From assembly GCA_951213105.1 (NCBI GenBank), contig OX578142.1, forward strand, positions 122,788,731 through 122,852,730: a stretch of 64,000 nt of DNA, read 5' to 3'. The position numbers and the translations under genes were made by a program. This DNA is from Amaurobius ferox. Lineage: Eukaryota > Arthropoda > Arachnida > Araneae > Amaurobiidae. Position 1 is the stretch's first letter. The number at the start of each line of letters is the position of its first letter. This document shows positions 47,159-60,124 of the stretch, in pieces. Below the pieces are notes generated by a model. That model saw only the letters and a program-made list of their open reading frames with translations, was not told the DNA's origin and searched no databases.

Positions 47159-47944
47159 TCTGATGTGGGCAGCACATGACTTTCCCTGCAGACTTATATT
47201 AACGTTCTCTTTATTTTAATTAAATTTATTTCACTTTTAATTCAATTTTCGTTCGCATTCGGTAACCGGACTTATTTTCAAAGGTGGCGTAGAGAAAATA
47301 CGAAAAACCAAAATATCTCGAGAACGGCTAGTCCTAGTGTAATGAGGTTAGTCTTATTATTTTCGTCGTTAAAAATTACGTATTAAACGAGCATTTAATG
47401 GATATATTTGAGTATACCTAGTTCTTTAGTTTAGATTTTGACGATTTTTGCGGGCTATTTTGCAAAAAGAGGCAGGTTATTTTTTTCCGAATCATACCAA
47501 AATCTAATCAGCATCAGGGTAATCCACAAGTGACTTATTTACCGAATTTTGTGAAATTCGGTCTAGTAGTTTTTCGGTTAGAGTGGATACAAGCTTTTGC
47601 GGGCCATTTCGGAAAAAAAGCGGGTTCTTTTATTCCAAATCGTACCCAAACCTTATCAGCACCAGACTCGCTCACAAGTGACTTACTTACTAAATATTGT
47701 GAAATTCGGTCCATTAGTTTTTTAGTTAGAGTGGATACAAAATCTGCACAGACAGACAGACACACATACAGACAGACACACAGACAGACAGACACACAGA
47801 CACACACACAGACGTCACGCTAAAAATGTTTTTTTCGTATTCTAGAGGTGTTGAAACGTGTAGATCCGTTGAAAACTCGAGTTGCGATTTTCGACATGAT
47901 TCCAATACTTTCCCTATACATTACCATGTATTGCAGGCAAAGTA
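47159..47944 (+). repeat. H1 hairpin-ended repeat, copy 6 (second of the dimer)
   Basis: Full copy. Joined to copy 5 by GGGAAAGTAAAAATCTGATG with no other bases between. Confidence 0.9.
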
Positions 47945-48280
47945 AAAAGTATTAACTTTTGTGAAATATGTTCACTCTTCATATGTAATATTATGCGGTA
48001 AATTTGTTAACACCATTCCCGTGGATCTAGTTCGTTCTATTTACGAGAAAAGATACTCTGTGTAATAGTTTTGCATTTTGACGCTTGACAATTCACAAGC
48101 AGTCATTTATACAAAAGAATGTCTTTATTTCCGTCTGTCTGAGATGCTTGGTGATAAAATTGGCGCACTTTGGTGACTCATTAAGCGAAATATTGTCAAC
48201 TTGAAGATATTTCTAACCCAGATAGACGAAAATATTATGAAAATTGCAAACATTACGGCAAATTGATGAATGAATGAATG

Positions 48281-48355
<75 letters not shown>

Positions 48356-48825
48356 ATGAAAATGTTTTCTGTGTTTAAGTGTCAAAGGTTTTCTGTTCTA
48401 TTAACATGAATTGGGATATATTTTTATCTTATCCATAATTTTAATAAATCAAGGCTGAGTTTGAACCAATTGTGATATTCAGTCAAGACGACTCCATAAG
48501 AGCTATAGAAACCCACTGTATTATCTTGAATATACTCTTAATTCCTTTTCAAATTTTAATGTTGATTATGTCCAATGCATCTATAAATGACTTTTATGTT
48601 TCAAAATAATTAGAAATTAAATTATGCGGTAGATCGCGGTTTTCTTCACAGAGCGATGACTCAAACCAATCTCCGTAAAACTTGTTTGTTCCATCTGTAA
48701 TGGAAATTGCAATAATGAAATGGCTCCCCATTCTGCGTGGAGATAGAAGTCGTTTAGCAAATTGGCTTGTTTGATTTTCAGTTTTAAAGCATCTGAGAAG
48801 CGGTAGAGTAATGTTTTAGGTTGGG
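47945..48825. other. Unassigned DNA with TA microsatellite
   Basis: A pure TA run occupies 48283-48351, preceded by a short TGAA run. Otherwise nothing recognised. Confidence 0.5.
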
Positions 48826-49440
48826 TTGATCGTCACGAACCTTGAAACATATTATGAAGCTGTTCCTCGAAAACACTTGGAGGCTGTTATCTTACTTAAT
48901 AATGGAAGATGTTTGTCTGTATATGTGTTTGTCTGTGCAGAATGTAGTGCGAAGTCTAAGCGTCCTATGACCATGAAATTTGGTACACAATTACATCAGG
49001 ACCCGAGTAAGTGCATCTCGGCGTTATTTTTTAATTTTGAATTAATTTTTTATTTGTTTTATAGGCTTGAATTCCCTTTCGACCACTGAAAACTCAATAA
49101 AACGCTTAAAAATAATGTGGCTCGAATTTCATTCGAGGCACGTTGGCAAGATCATAGCTAATCGTCTTAGTCGCGAAACTGGGAATTCCAGACGGATGGA
49201 GCTTCATATTTATTAGCCTGTTAGCTTCGCCTGTTTCATGAGTGGTTAAATATACGGTCAGATGTGATTCATATATTTTTTGCTTCTGCGGAGAGTGCTT
49301 GCGATCTGATTCGTGTAATTTTCGGATTGAAACCATTTTAAATTGTGTTCAAATGCATTATTTAAGCAGCGGGCGCTCATTTAATTATTTATACGTAGTA
49401 GGCGCTTATTTAGAATGCCGGATAATACGCTCTATTATAC

Positions 49441-49590
49441 AATACCTTTTAGAATTCTTATATATCTCGTTTAAAATCGATTTTTTGTGTTCTTAGAGTG
49501 TTTGAAACCTGTAGAACTGTCGAAAACTCAAGTTCCGATGAACGACGCGATTCCAATCTATACATTACCGTATATTGTAGGGAAAGTAAT
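49441..49590 (+). repeat. H1 3'-terminal fragment, copy 7
   Basis: Has the GTCGAAAACTCAAGTT block and the terminal hairpin ending TTGTAGGGAAAGTAA. The upstream DNA (48826-49440) is a diverged relative with GTTTGTCTGTGCAG but lacks the usual modules. Confidence 0.6.
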
Positions 49591-49747
49591 AATAATTAGC
49601 GAGTAAAGTAATTAGTGAGGAGGCTGGATGTACATTCCGCAACGAGATTTTTAGTTTTTGATGAGTAATTTGTCACTTTCATTTGAGATATCCATCTGTG
49701 AGTCAGTTTGTTTCTGTATTTGCTTATAACCATCCCCATAGCAAAAA

Positions 49748-50553
49748 TTTGATGTGGACAGAACACGACTTTCTCTACAGACTCAAATTCATTTCTCTTT
49801 ATTTCTCTAATAATTCATCAAATTGAGCTTAATTACACAAAATAATACTCATCATTTTTTTAAATGACACTGAATGTGCACTTTTAATTCGATTTTTGTT
49901 TCCATTTAGTAACTGGGCGTATTTTTAAAGGCGGCGCAGCAAAACTGTGAAAAAACTAAAATATCTCGAGAACAGTTAGTTCTAGAATAATAAGATTGGT
50001 CTTACTCTTTTCATTGTCATAAATAACGTATAAAGCGAATATTTAATGAATGCATTTGTGCATGCGTAGTCTTTTATTTTAGATTTTGACGAATTTTGCG
50101 GCCCATTTCGTAAGAAAAGCAGGTTCTTTTTTTTCCGAGTTGCACTAAAATCTTATCAGCACCAGGGTAACCCCACAAGTGACTTATCTACTAAAATTTG
50201 TGAAATTTAGTCAATTAGTTTTTTAGATAGAGTTGATACCTGCAATTTTTGCGATCCATTTCGCAAAAAAAAGGCAGGTATTTTATCCCAAATCGTACCA
50301 AAATCTAATCAGAACCAGGGCCACCCACAAGGAATTTAACTATAAAAATTCAGGAAATTTGGTCAATTAGTTGAGTTACAGTGATACATACATTGCACAG
50401 ACAAACACACACACACACACAGACGTCACGCTAAAGATAGTTTTTCCGTGTTCTAGGTCCAAAAGGTGTACATCCGTCGAAAATTCGAGTTGCGAGTTTC
50501 GACACGATTCCAATATTTTCCCTATACATTACCATGCATTGTAGGGTGAGTAA
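49748..50553 (+). repeat. H1 hairpin-ended repeat, copy 8
   Basis: Full copy, both modules, short CA microsatellite, terminal hairpin. Confidence 0.85.
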
Positions 50554-50811
50554 AAATTAAAGACTCCCACAGGTAAGCAGAACAATGCAAAAATTGTTAC
50601 CTCAAATTTATAATCTATATTGTCTTTTATTTCGACAAATATTGGGAACATTTGTTACCGCCCGGAGTGTGCTGAGGATTGGTATAGAAGAGAAGGCCCA
50701 AAAGAAAATTATGGACTAAATATTTATAAAATCATAAGTGATAGGGGCCCTTGGCAGAATCCCAAAAGTGGAGGAGGATTTGAACCAATGCTATGTCTGT
50801 AACTTAAAAAA

Positions 50812-51332
50812 TCTGATGTGGGCAGCACATGACTTTGCATATGGACTCAAATTCATTTTCTCTGGATTTCTTTAATAATTCATTAAATGGAGTTTAATTG
50901 AGTAAAATAATAAGCATAATTATTTGAAATTACACTGAATTTGCACTTTGGTAGCTGGACTTATTTTCAAAGGCGGCGTAGCAAAAATGCGAAATAAGAA
51001 ATTTCTCTAGAATGTTCAGCGCTGGAGTATTGAGTTGGTCTTATTTTTTTTTTGTCTTTAAAAATTACATTAAAAGATATGATTAACTGATACATTTGAA
51101 TATACGTAGAATTTTATTTTAGATTTTGACGGGCCATTTCGCAAGAAAACGAAACAAAAACGGCAGGTTCTTTTTCACCGAATCGTATCACAATCTAATC
51201 AGCACAAGAGTGACCAACAAGTGACTTACCTACCAAATGTTGTGAAATTTGGTCAATTACTTTTTCATCTAGAGTGTGTATATACATTAGACAGACAGAC
51301 AGATATCAGATACACAGACACACACACAGATA

Positions 51333-51403
<71 letters not shown>

Positions 51404-51547
51404 AGATGTCACGCCAAAAATATTTTTTTACGGCCTTAGAATGCTCGAAACGTGTAGATTCGTCGAAAACTCGAGTTGCGATTTTCGACTTGATTTTAAT
51501 GCTTTCCCTATACTTTACCTGTTATACTACGTATTGCATTTAAAGTA
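50812..51547 (+). repeat. H1 hairpin-ended repeat, copy 9, with expanded CA run
   Basis: One internal module only. The microsatellite has grown to a long CA array (51328-51398). The terminal hairpin is damaged. Confidence 0.85.
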
Positions 51548-52390
51548 AAAATACATTCACACATCCTCTAAAAAATAGATACAATTTGTACAGAAACTTT
51601 TAATTAATTTTAACTTTTATTTATTTGTGTCTTTTTTGTAACAACACAAGTAAGCTGTATTGTTACAAGATGAATTCTAAATGTTGTTGCATTGAATTTA
51701 TTTCTCAGTCGTATTATTAATGAACTTAACGTTAACTTATCGGATGTGTGTTGAAATCGATTTTAACGCACACACACATGAATATACACAAACGCGTAGA
51801 TTATCGTATGTCTCCATCAGTAAAATTTAATCAATATACTTAATGCTATTTAGAAGAACATACATATAATATATTCTTCTTTCTATTCTCCAAAAGTCCT
51901 TACGCTAGAATTTAAGTGAAAACCAATGCTTAAAAATATTATTAAATTTAAGATTCAAGTGAAATGAGTAATTAAATTGTTAAACACGTTTGTGAATTAC
52001 GAAAGTGTTTCCGTAGAATTAATACTTTCACGATTTAATTACTAACACATGTGGATTGTTTAAAGCTTCCAAAAATAATACAAAAGTTATTCTTTTCTTT
52101 TCCTTGTATAAATGAAACGGTTATGATTTTGATAAAGGCAATGAATCATGTAAATTTGGTTCCGAAGAAACCTTATAACTACATTTATTAGATTCTAACT
52201 AAATAAAGTTTTATTTCCTGTTAAACCGTTTCATCAGTAATTATATCTCATTCCTCATATAATAAAATTGGAAAATGTAATTAACAAAAATAAAACAAAT
52301 TATATAAGTACTAAACATATATTTTCAGTTATAGTAAAGAATTAAAATTGATTGACGTTAAAATAATAAACATTAAAAATGTATATTTTT
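51548..52390. other. Unassigned AT-rich region
   Basis: No gene or repeat recognised. Confidence 0.3.
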
Positions 52391-53670
52391 AACACTTTAC
52401 AACAAAGTTGAAAAGTGTTTATGACTTTGTTCATTCTGTCTGTCTGTCTGTCTGTCTGTCTGTCCGTTAGCACGATAACTGCCGTAAAAATGACTTAATC
52501 AAAATGAAATTTTAGTATGTTGTTCAGACGGTTTGTAGGACCTATGGGAATATATATGAAAATATCACCCAATTAGTTTTGGATTGAACCCGGGTTGAAA
52601 AAATGAAATAAATTGAGCCCTATGGGACCTAATTTTTCAAACATTTTTTAAGCTGATTTAAAATTCACAAATTGCTTCGAAAATTTTAGGTAATATTCAA
52701 ATTGTTCCATAAAATATATAAAAAACAATTCAGAGAAATATATTCAGTAGTTTTTTAAATAAAAATTAAAATAATAATAACACCTCTTATATGAAGCGAT
52801 CACGTGACGATGATATGAAACGATCACGTGACCCACTTCAAAATGATATATGGCATTTATCTTGTCTCAAAATCGTGATTTTTAAAGTTCTTTTTAATTC
52901 ATATTGAGTGTTGTATCCGTCCTAAAACCATTTTATTTTTGCGTAAATTCTGTGCATCTACATACTCAAACAACGCAATTACAATATATTTGAGTTTAAA
53001 TGCTCATCCAAATTTGATTATTTCTACAACGAAGCCTATTTTTCACCTATGTAAAATGTAAACAGCAAAATATGTAAAATGAGTTGTATTAGAATTGCTG
53101 TATTTCTTTAACATAAAATCATTTAGTTCATGGAGTCTGCATAGATGATATGAATGAAATATTCATTGCTTTTACAAAGAGAAGGACGGTTTTTTTTCGA
53201 TGAAGTTTTACGCATAGAGTTTAATTACTTGTAGCTCCATGGTCTTAATTTTTAAATAAAATAAATTATTATAGTATTGTGATGAATGACATGAATGGGA
53301 AATTATTTATGAATGAAATGCTGCTTTTATAGAGAGAGCCAGGCGTGTTATTTTTTCTATGACGTCATTTGAATGAATTTCAGTTGTTTTCGATGAAGTT
53401 TTCAAATATAGTAAATTATCGTAGTATTATAATAATTCTAAAATTATAACCGAGGAATGTATCACATTTTAGAGATGTTTAATCCAGGCAAAAAATATTT
53501 CAATGCCGTCATTTGAATGAAGTTCATTTTTTTCGATGAATGTTAAAGTTTTCAAATATAATAAATTAATGTAGTATTGTGATATGTTTTAAAATATTAC
53601 CGAGGAATATATTGCATTTTAGACATGTTTAAATAAAATTGCATTGAAGTTGGAAAGTGTTTCATAATCA
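52391..53670 (-). repeat. Second hairpin-ended repeat family (H2)
   Basis: Starts with hairpin AACACTTTACAAC/GTTGAAAAGTGTT (52391-52419), then a TCTG microsatellite (52434-52463) and an AT-rich body with internal repeats (TTTTCAAATATA/GTAAATTA near 53400 and 53555). It appears to end near AGTTGGAAAGTGTTTCAT (53648). Boundaries uncertain. Confidence 0.5.
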
Positions 53671-53710
53671 ATGCTTTAAGCATGATTGATCTTTCTTGTT
53701 AATATTTATC

Positions 53711-54060
53711 AATGTTTACTTTCTCATACTATGTAATATAGTATAGAGAAAAAGGTCGAAAATTTTTGATGTCAGTATATGTTTTAAAACCTCCTGAACA
53801 CGGGCTCAATGATCCCGAGATATATAGCTTCAATTATTGTTGTGAAAAATAGCCGTGATACAATTTTGTTTGTTTGTGATGTCACTAGCCTTTTGAGGAA
53901 GCAAGTTATCCCCCCCCGGAGGGGGGAGGGTACATTTTCAAGTATGGTATTAATCGAAAGATTTTTTAAGTCCTTTAAAGTGAAGGGTAACACGCTATAG
54001 TTGTAATCATTTGGACACACGATATCGATTTTTCAAAATTTTTCTTGTAAAATTTGAAAA
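53711..54060 (-). repeat. R2 repeat, hairpin-ended copy
   Basis: Begins with hairpin TTTCTCATACTAT/ATAGTATAGAGAAA (53719-53751), then the R2 blocks (GCTTCAATTATTGTTGTGAA, GTGAAGGGTAACACGCTA). This shows that R2 is a third family with the same terminal hairpin plan. Confidence 0.65.
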
Positions 54061-54509
54061 AAAAAAAATCCGGCTATTAAAACTGGATTCTGAATGAGAA
54101 AATCGAGTTGAGTCACACTTCAGTTAATTTTTTTAAGAGAATGTGGGTAGATTTCAGAAAATCAAAGAAGTGTAGGCAATTCTTCTCGTAATGGAATTTT
54201 GTTTCAAAGTTTCAACGTTTAGTTGTCAAAAAATTATGTCCAAATTTTTTTGAAACAAATTTGTCGTCCAACAATTATTTATGGTTGAAAATGTTCCCTT
54301 AGTTGGAGTATTTTTCCTATCCTTCATGAAAATGAAGGAGGCATTTAAGTTTTGAAAAGAATAAATAAATCTAAAGGATAGCTACTTGGAAAATTGACCG
54401 TCCTTTAAAAGGACGTATCGTCACCGTAAGTATGCTCAGTGGAAAACCATAAACTGGCATTCCATACACTGTACAAAATATCTGATATTGGACAATTTGT
54501 GTAGTGTAT
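54061..54509. other. Unassigned DNA
   Basis: No feature recognised. Confidence 0.3.
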
Positions 54510-54770
54510 ATCAGTATACTGAGGTAGTAGTATACGTTGATAGTGGCCATGCTTAACTTTTCCTACACTTTTTAAAAACATAGTCTAGGATCCTATTAAT
54601 TGGGTGCTTAACAATGTCCTCAGGTAGTTTTAATTCAATAGTGGCCATTAACCGACTTTCTCTTCCCTTTTGGAAAAAACTGTGTGCAAGACCATTCGTG
54701 GGAGTGTATATTAATGTCTTGTGGTAGTATAACTCAGTAGTGGCTATAAACGGACTATAGTAAAATTTCA
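54510..54770. repeat. Degenerate tandem repeat
   Basis: Three diverged units of about 105-120 bp share a GGTAGT...AGTGGC phrase. Confidence 0.5.
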
Positions 54771-55509
54771 AATTTTTTAAATTTTATCAAATGAAAAATC
54801 GTAAATAGCAATGTTATTCAAATTCCTGAATTTTTTTTTGTCAGGTTATTATTAAATGTGTTTTACCGTGAACTTTTAAAACGTAGATTTAACATTGAAT
54901 GTTAACTGGGACAAAACCTGATGAAATTTTATGTATTGTGAATTAATATTGAGGCCATTAAAATGGGAGGAAAGCAAGTCTATTTTGTTAAATAATTTTT
55001 GATATGGCTATTTAAAAGAATTCGCTGTTTTCTTCCCAAGCACATACATGATACCCATAAGAAACTTTCCGCGAGCTACAAAGCGCGTCCGTGGTAAAAT
55101 GGTTTAATATTTGGCTTTCGGATTTGTGTGCATAAAAAAAAGAAAGAAAAAATAACAGTAGAGCACCAAAATAATTCAATTTAATTTAGGAGATGCAAAC
55201 ATCGATGGAAGGAAGTTATCTTGCTGAATTATTTATTTAACAAGAAAACTTTCTGCTTCTGAGAGAGCTGCATGATTCAATTCTCATACAGGGCAGCTAG
55301 ATTTCTTCATGTATAGAAAAGATGGATGCATATTTTAACTTGTTACTTGACGGGTTTAGCATCAAGTCCTGTGTATATGATATTATGACAACTACATGTA
55401 TTCCTCCTTTAACAAATGTGTACCTAAATATTTTTTAAGCGCTAGAAAAATTGCTGAAAGTGTACACTGCAATTTTATCTTAATTTAAATATATGTTACT
55501 TTGTAAAGG
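54771..55509. other. Unassigned AT-rich DNA
   Basis: No feature recognised. Confidence 0.3.
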
Positions 55510-55808
55510 TGTCGGAATGAACACGCAGGCATCTTTTGATAAAAACATTAAGTTTATTCTTAAATTGTAGAAATCATAAATTAAACCCCCCATCAACGTA
55601 ATTAACAAATAATAAATCAGAATGTACATGGTACACCTTTTCTACCATCGTTTGCATCCACACACGCCACGCTCCACTTACCAACTTGTATTATCTCCTA
55701 CCATCTCGTGCTTAGCACTTCGCCGTTTTATAACCTGGTTGCCAGCTCCCTCTACAGTCCGCAATCTGCGCGACTGTTTAAATTTAGACTCTTCTTTCCC
55801 CGGGGAAG
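55510..55808 (-). mobile_element. Possible solo LTR
   Basis: On the minus strand TGTCTTCCCC to CATTCCGACA, with a TATAAAA box (55729-55735) and a downstream AATAAAC signal near 55554. Short inverted ends TGTC/GACA. No target duplication, so tentative. Confidence 0.35.
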
Positions 55809-55974
55809 ACACTGCTTGAAAAATAAGAAGTCGAGAATAGAAATTGTTAATCCTTACAATTTTAGTCATTTTATTATAGCCATCCAATTTAACATGATTT
55901 CTTTATGAGCAGACTAGTATTTAAGCTTGTCAGAGAAAGGGAAACTAATATGCCTAAAAAATAATTTTCGAAAA

Positions 55975-56345
55975 TTCTACTCTCTGTTCTGCCAATAGCC
56001 GATACTATAGAAAGACATCAGAATGTGCAAAGATGCAGATTTCTGGGTCACCAGTGGGGATTTTGGAGAGGTTTGAAAATATTTTCCGGAAATTTTTTCC
56101 GCCCCCCCGGGGGGGGGGAAATTAAAAATTCGGCTCGTTAGGTTATGTTCCGTAATCAATACAATGAATGCGCAAAATTTCAGCGTTTTAGGCCAACAAA
56201 GGGGCTTTTGGAGGATTTGGAAGTCTTTTCGACCCCCCCCCCCCACATTTTCTCTGCCCTGGGAAAGTAAATACAAAATCTGACTCTGTTAGCTTTGGTA
56301 TCGCAGTCGATACTATGAGTGTGCAAATATTGTCTTTTAGGTTAA
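55975..56345. repeat. Degenerate ~130-bp tandem modules with C/G tracts
   Basis: Three units each contain AATACAATGAATGCGCAAA or its variant, and the first two contain a C-rich tract. Confidence 0.55.
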
Positions 56346-56722
56346 TGCAAAGATGTCGGAGATCTGAAAGTGATCCTAGTACGACTAGTACGGATTCAGT
56401 GAACTCTGAAAGACGGCGCGCCGATTTCAAATTGGGAGGATAACGATCACGCAGGATACTAATAATAATAGCAGGATACTAATAATAATAGCAGGATACT
56501 AAATAGTAATAGCAGGAGGCTAACCTGAGGTAAAAATAGCAGAAGGTTGTCAGTTAGATTGTCAATTGCCCGTCAATCTGACATTAGAGGGTGGATATTG
56601 CAGCGTCCACGTCAACGAGAAGAGTTTGCAATTTCGTCCCAGTAGCTCAACGGTAGAGCGTCGGCTGGCCAGTTTAAAGATCCAGGGTTCGATTCTCGGT
56701 TGGGGCAGCATGATTCTTTACA
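56346..56722 (+). mobile_element. Solo LTR of the TRIM-like family
   Basis: 377 bp, TGCAAAGA...TCTTTACA, matching the LTRs at 26957-27513. It retains the complete tRNA-like segment (56636-56707) and has a local triplication of GCAGGATACTAATAATAATA (56456-56505). Confidence 0.65.
56636..56707 (+). other. tRNA-like segment inside the solo LTR
   Basis: 72 nt. Acceptor GTCCCAG/TTGGGGC can pair fully (with G-T pairs). D stem GCTC/GAGC, A box TAGCTCAACGG (56643-56653), B box GGTTCGATTCT (56686-56696). The anticodon arm does not fold. Confidence 0.65.
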
Positions 56723-57503
56723 AGTGATACATTTTAAATTTGAGTTTTATACATATAAAAACAGTTAATAATTCTATTACTAATCGTTTAATAATATAAA
56801 TTAATAATATATATGCAATTGTTAATTATTTATTAATATTAAGCAACTGTCGATTCTATTTTATTTCTCAATTATTTTTCAAGATTAATTAAACACAAAA
56901 GCAATATTCAATAAAATACGCGAACCTATTCATTCCAACACAGTCGATTACGCGATTGTTCCCCCGTGAAATTAAACAGGATTGTGCCAGCCTTTGGAAT
57001 TTAACAAATTGAGAAAGAATTCGTGGCACACTCAGTAACCCTAGTAACCGAGAAATAGATATCAAAGAGGGAAATACGTTGGTTTCATTAGAAATGCACC
57101 CGAAAGCAAACACAGAATCTCAAGATATCCGGATGGAACAGAGTCAATGAAGCGCTACTGTTAATACAATCCTTATCGTCCGCTTGCGTAATAAAAGAAA
57201 ATGCCTTTATTAAAACTGGAATTCTTTTATATCCATGGTTGATGCCATAGCGCGGTAACCATCACGCAGGGATGTATATTAGGATCTTTTTGATGATGGA
57301 CAAAAGGGTGGTGTGAACTGAACCCCGATATATGGAATGCAATATATTTCTTAAATATTCGAAGTTCTACTGATGTTTATTGATAAGTTTAATGCATGGA
57401 AATGTTTCAAGTCAAGTGAGTCTTGAGACCGTGCATTTAGTGGTATAACCAGGCACGATGGCCCATCATTATTTGAACGATTATATTTGTTCTCAATATA
57501 GCG
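56723..57503. other. Unassigned region
   Basis: No feature recognised. Confidence 0.3.
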
Positions 57504-57557
57504 GCCTTGTGATGGCAAAACGACGCATCTTGGGAAATATCAATTCGAGAAAAAAAA

Positions 57558-58368
57558 TCTGATATGGGCAGCACATGAATTTCCCTGCAGTCTCATATTC
57601 ACATTATCTTTATTTCTTCAATAATTCATTAAATTTAGTTTAATTGCACAAAATAACACCCATAATTATTTTAAATGACACTGAATTTGCACTTTTAATT
57701 CAATTTTTGTTTTCATTTGGTATCTGCACTTATTTTCAAAGGTGGCATAGCGAAAATGCGAAAAAAAAACTAAAATATCTGGAGAACAGCTAGTCCTGGT
57801 GTAAGTATAATAGGGTTAGTTTTATTCTTTCCATTGTCAAAAATTACGTAGAAAAAAGCGTTTAACTGATATATTTGAACATCATTTATTTTAGATTTTG
57901 ACGAATTTTGCGGGCCATTTCGCAAAAAAAGGCAGGTTATTTTTTCAGAATCGTACCAAAATCTAATCAGCATCAAGGTAAACTATAAGTGACTTATTTA
58001 CCAAATTTTGTAAAATTCGGTCTATTAGTTTTTCTGCTAGAATGGATACAGGCAATTTTTGTGGGACATTTCACAGAAAAGGCAGGTTCTTTTACTTCGA
58101 ATCTTACCAAAATCTAATCAGCACCAGAGTCATCCACAAGAGACTTACCTACTAAATTTTATGAAATTCGGTCAGTCAGTTTTTTAGTTAGAGTGGATAC
58201 ATACATTGCACAGACAGACAAACAGACACACACAGACGTCACGCTAAAAATAGTTTTTCGTATTCAAGAGGTGTCAAAACGTGTAGATCCGTCGAAAATT
58301 CGAGTTGCGATTTTCGACATGATTCCAATACTTTCCCTATACATTACCATGTATTCCATGGAAAGTAA
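57558..58368 (+). repeat. H1 hairpin-ended repeat, copy 10
   Basis: Full copy with both modules, short CAGA/CACA run and terminal hairpin. Confidence 0.9.
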
Positions 58369-58995
58369 AACTGTCAATTTTTTTTATCAAATTCACTAAT
58401 GGAATTGAAAATTATACCAATACTCTTTTTATATTTTAGTGACTAACAGGTCTAAATAATAACGTCTTTGCGCACCTCTGCCTTTGATTGAAATTTTTGT
58501 AAATACAATTTAGGTAAATTTAATACTTACAACATTTTTCCATATAAACTGTGACGAAATTTATCAATAAAAGAAACGTATTTCTTACTTATATCTCTTT
58601 GTAAGTACCATATCAACTGTGAAAAATATGTTTGAAATATGAAACCCTGCTTGTTTGTTTCGGCAAAAATACATAAGTTTATATACAGCGTTTTTCATAA
58701 CAATAGATTGTATTTTTAAATGTATTTATACTCTCATATCAGCTTTATTAATTTAGGTACGTCTTAAATAAAAGCATCACAGCATTAACACGGTAAATAA
58801 AAGCTCATTAGCCTTGTAAAGGCAAAACGACGTATCTTGAGAAATATCATTCCGAAAAAAAATATGTCAAAGTTTTTTTTAAATTCACCAATGGTATTGA
58901 AAATTTCACAAATACTTCTTTTATATTTTGGTGACAAATAGGTTTAAATAATAACGTCTTTGCTCGCCTCTACTTTTGATTGCATTTTAAAAAAA

Positions 58996-59818
58996 TCTGA
59001 TGTGGGCAGCACATGACTTTCCCTGCAAACTTATATCCACGTTCTATTTATTTCAATTAAATTTAATTCACTTTTAATCCAATTTTCGTTCTCCTTTGAT
59101 AACTGGACTTATTTTCAAAGGTGGCGTGGAAAAATACGAAAAAAACTAATATATCTCGAGAACGGCTAGTCCTAATGTAATGGGGTTGGTCTTATTCTTT
59201 TCTTCGTTAAAAATTACGCATTAAACAAGCATTTAATGGATATATTTGAGCATACGTAGCTTTTTAGTTTAGATTTTGATAATTTTTGCGGGCCATTCTG
59301 CAAAAAAAGGCAGGTTATTTTTTTCCGAATCGTACCAAAATCTAAGCAGCACCAGGGTGACCTATACGTGACTCATCTACCGAATTTTGTGAAATTCGGT
59401 CCATTAGTTTTTCAGCTACAGTGGATACAAGCTTTTGAGGGCCATTTCACAGAAAAGGCGGGTTCTTTTATTCCGAATCGTACCCAAAACTAATCAGCAC
59501 CAGCCCCGACCACAAGTGACTTACCTACAAAATTTTGTGAAATTCGGTCCATTAGTTTTATAGTTAGTGTGGATACAAAATCTGCATAGACAGACAGACA
59601 GACACACAGACACACAGACAGACACACAGACACACAGACAGACACACAGACAGACACACAGACAGACACACAGACACACACACAGACGTCACGCTAAAAA
59701 TAGTTTTTTCGTATTCTAGAGGTCTCGAAACGTGTAGATCCGTCGAAAATTTGAGTTGTGATTTTCGGCATGATTCCAATACTTTCCCTATACATTACCA
59801 TGTATTGCAGGGAAAGTA
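58996..59818 (+). repeat. H1 hairpin-ended repeat, copy 11
   Basis: Full copy. CAGACACACAGA microsatellite at about 59589-59688. Ends TTGCAGGGAAAGTA. Confidence 0.9.
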
Positions 59819-60124
59819 AAAATATAATTTATGCAAATGTCACACTTACAACATCTTTTCATATAAACTGGGACGAAATTTGTAAACAAAAGGAACGTAT
59901 TTCTTATTTACGTTGTTTCACCATATCAACTGTGAGAAATAGTTTGAAATATCAGAACTTGCTTCTTTCGGCCAAAATACGTAAGTACAGCAATTTTGCA
60001 TAACATGAGTCTGCATATTTGAACTTACGTCATATTTGTACTTGCATATCTGCTTTATTAATTTAGATATTCCTTTAATAAAAATGCCACAGCATTAACT
60101 CATAGTATTAAAGCTAACCAGCAT

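Larger units (their letters stand above)
57504..60124 (+). repeat. Tandem duplication of a ~0.6-kb unit, each copy carrying an H1 insertion
   Basis: Unit A (57504-58811) and unit B (58812-60124) share GGCAAAACGACG near their starts and ATATAAACTG.GACGAAATTT in their distal parts. In A, H1 sits at 57558-58368; in B it sits about 125 bp further into the unit, at 58996-59818. Each unit therefore shows the empty site of the other insertion. Confidence 0.8.

Noticed and set aside
46667..47823. Frames of 90-160 codons within H1 copies
   Set aside because: They recur in every copy with shifts, cross the microsatellite and have no recognisable domain.
48283..48351. TA run as a regulatory site
   Set aside because: A plain dinucleotide microsatellite with no further structure.
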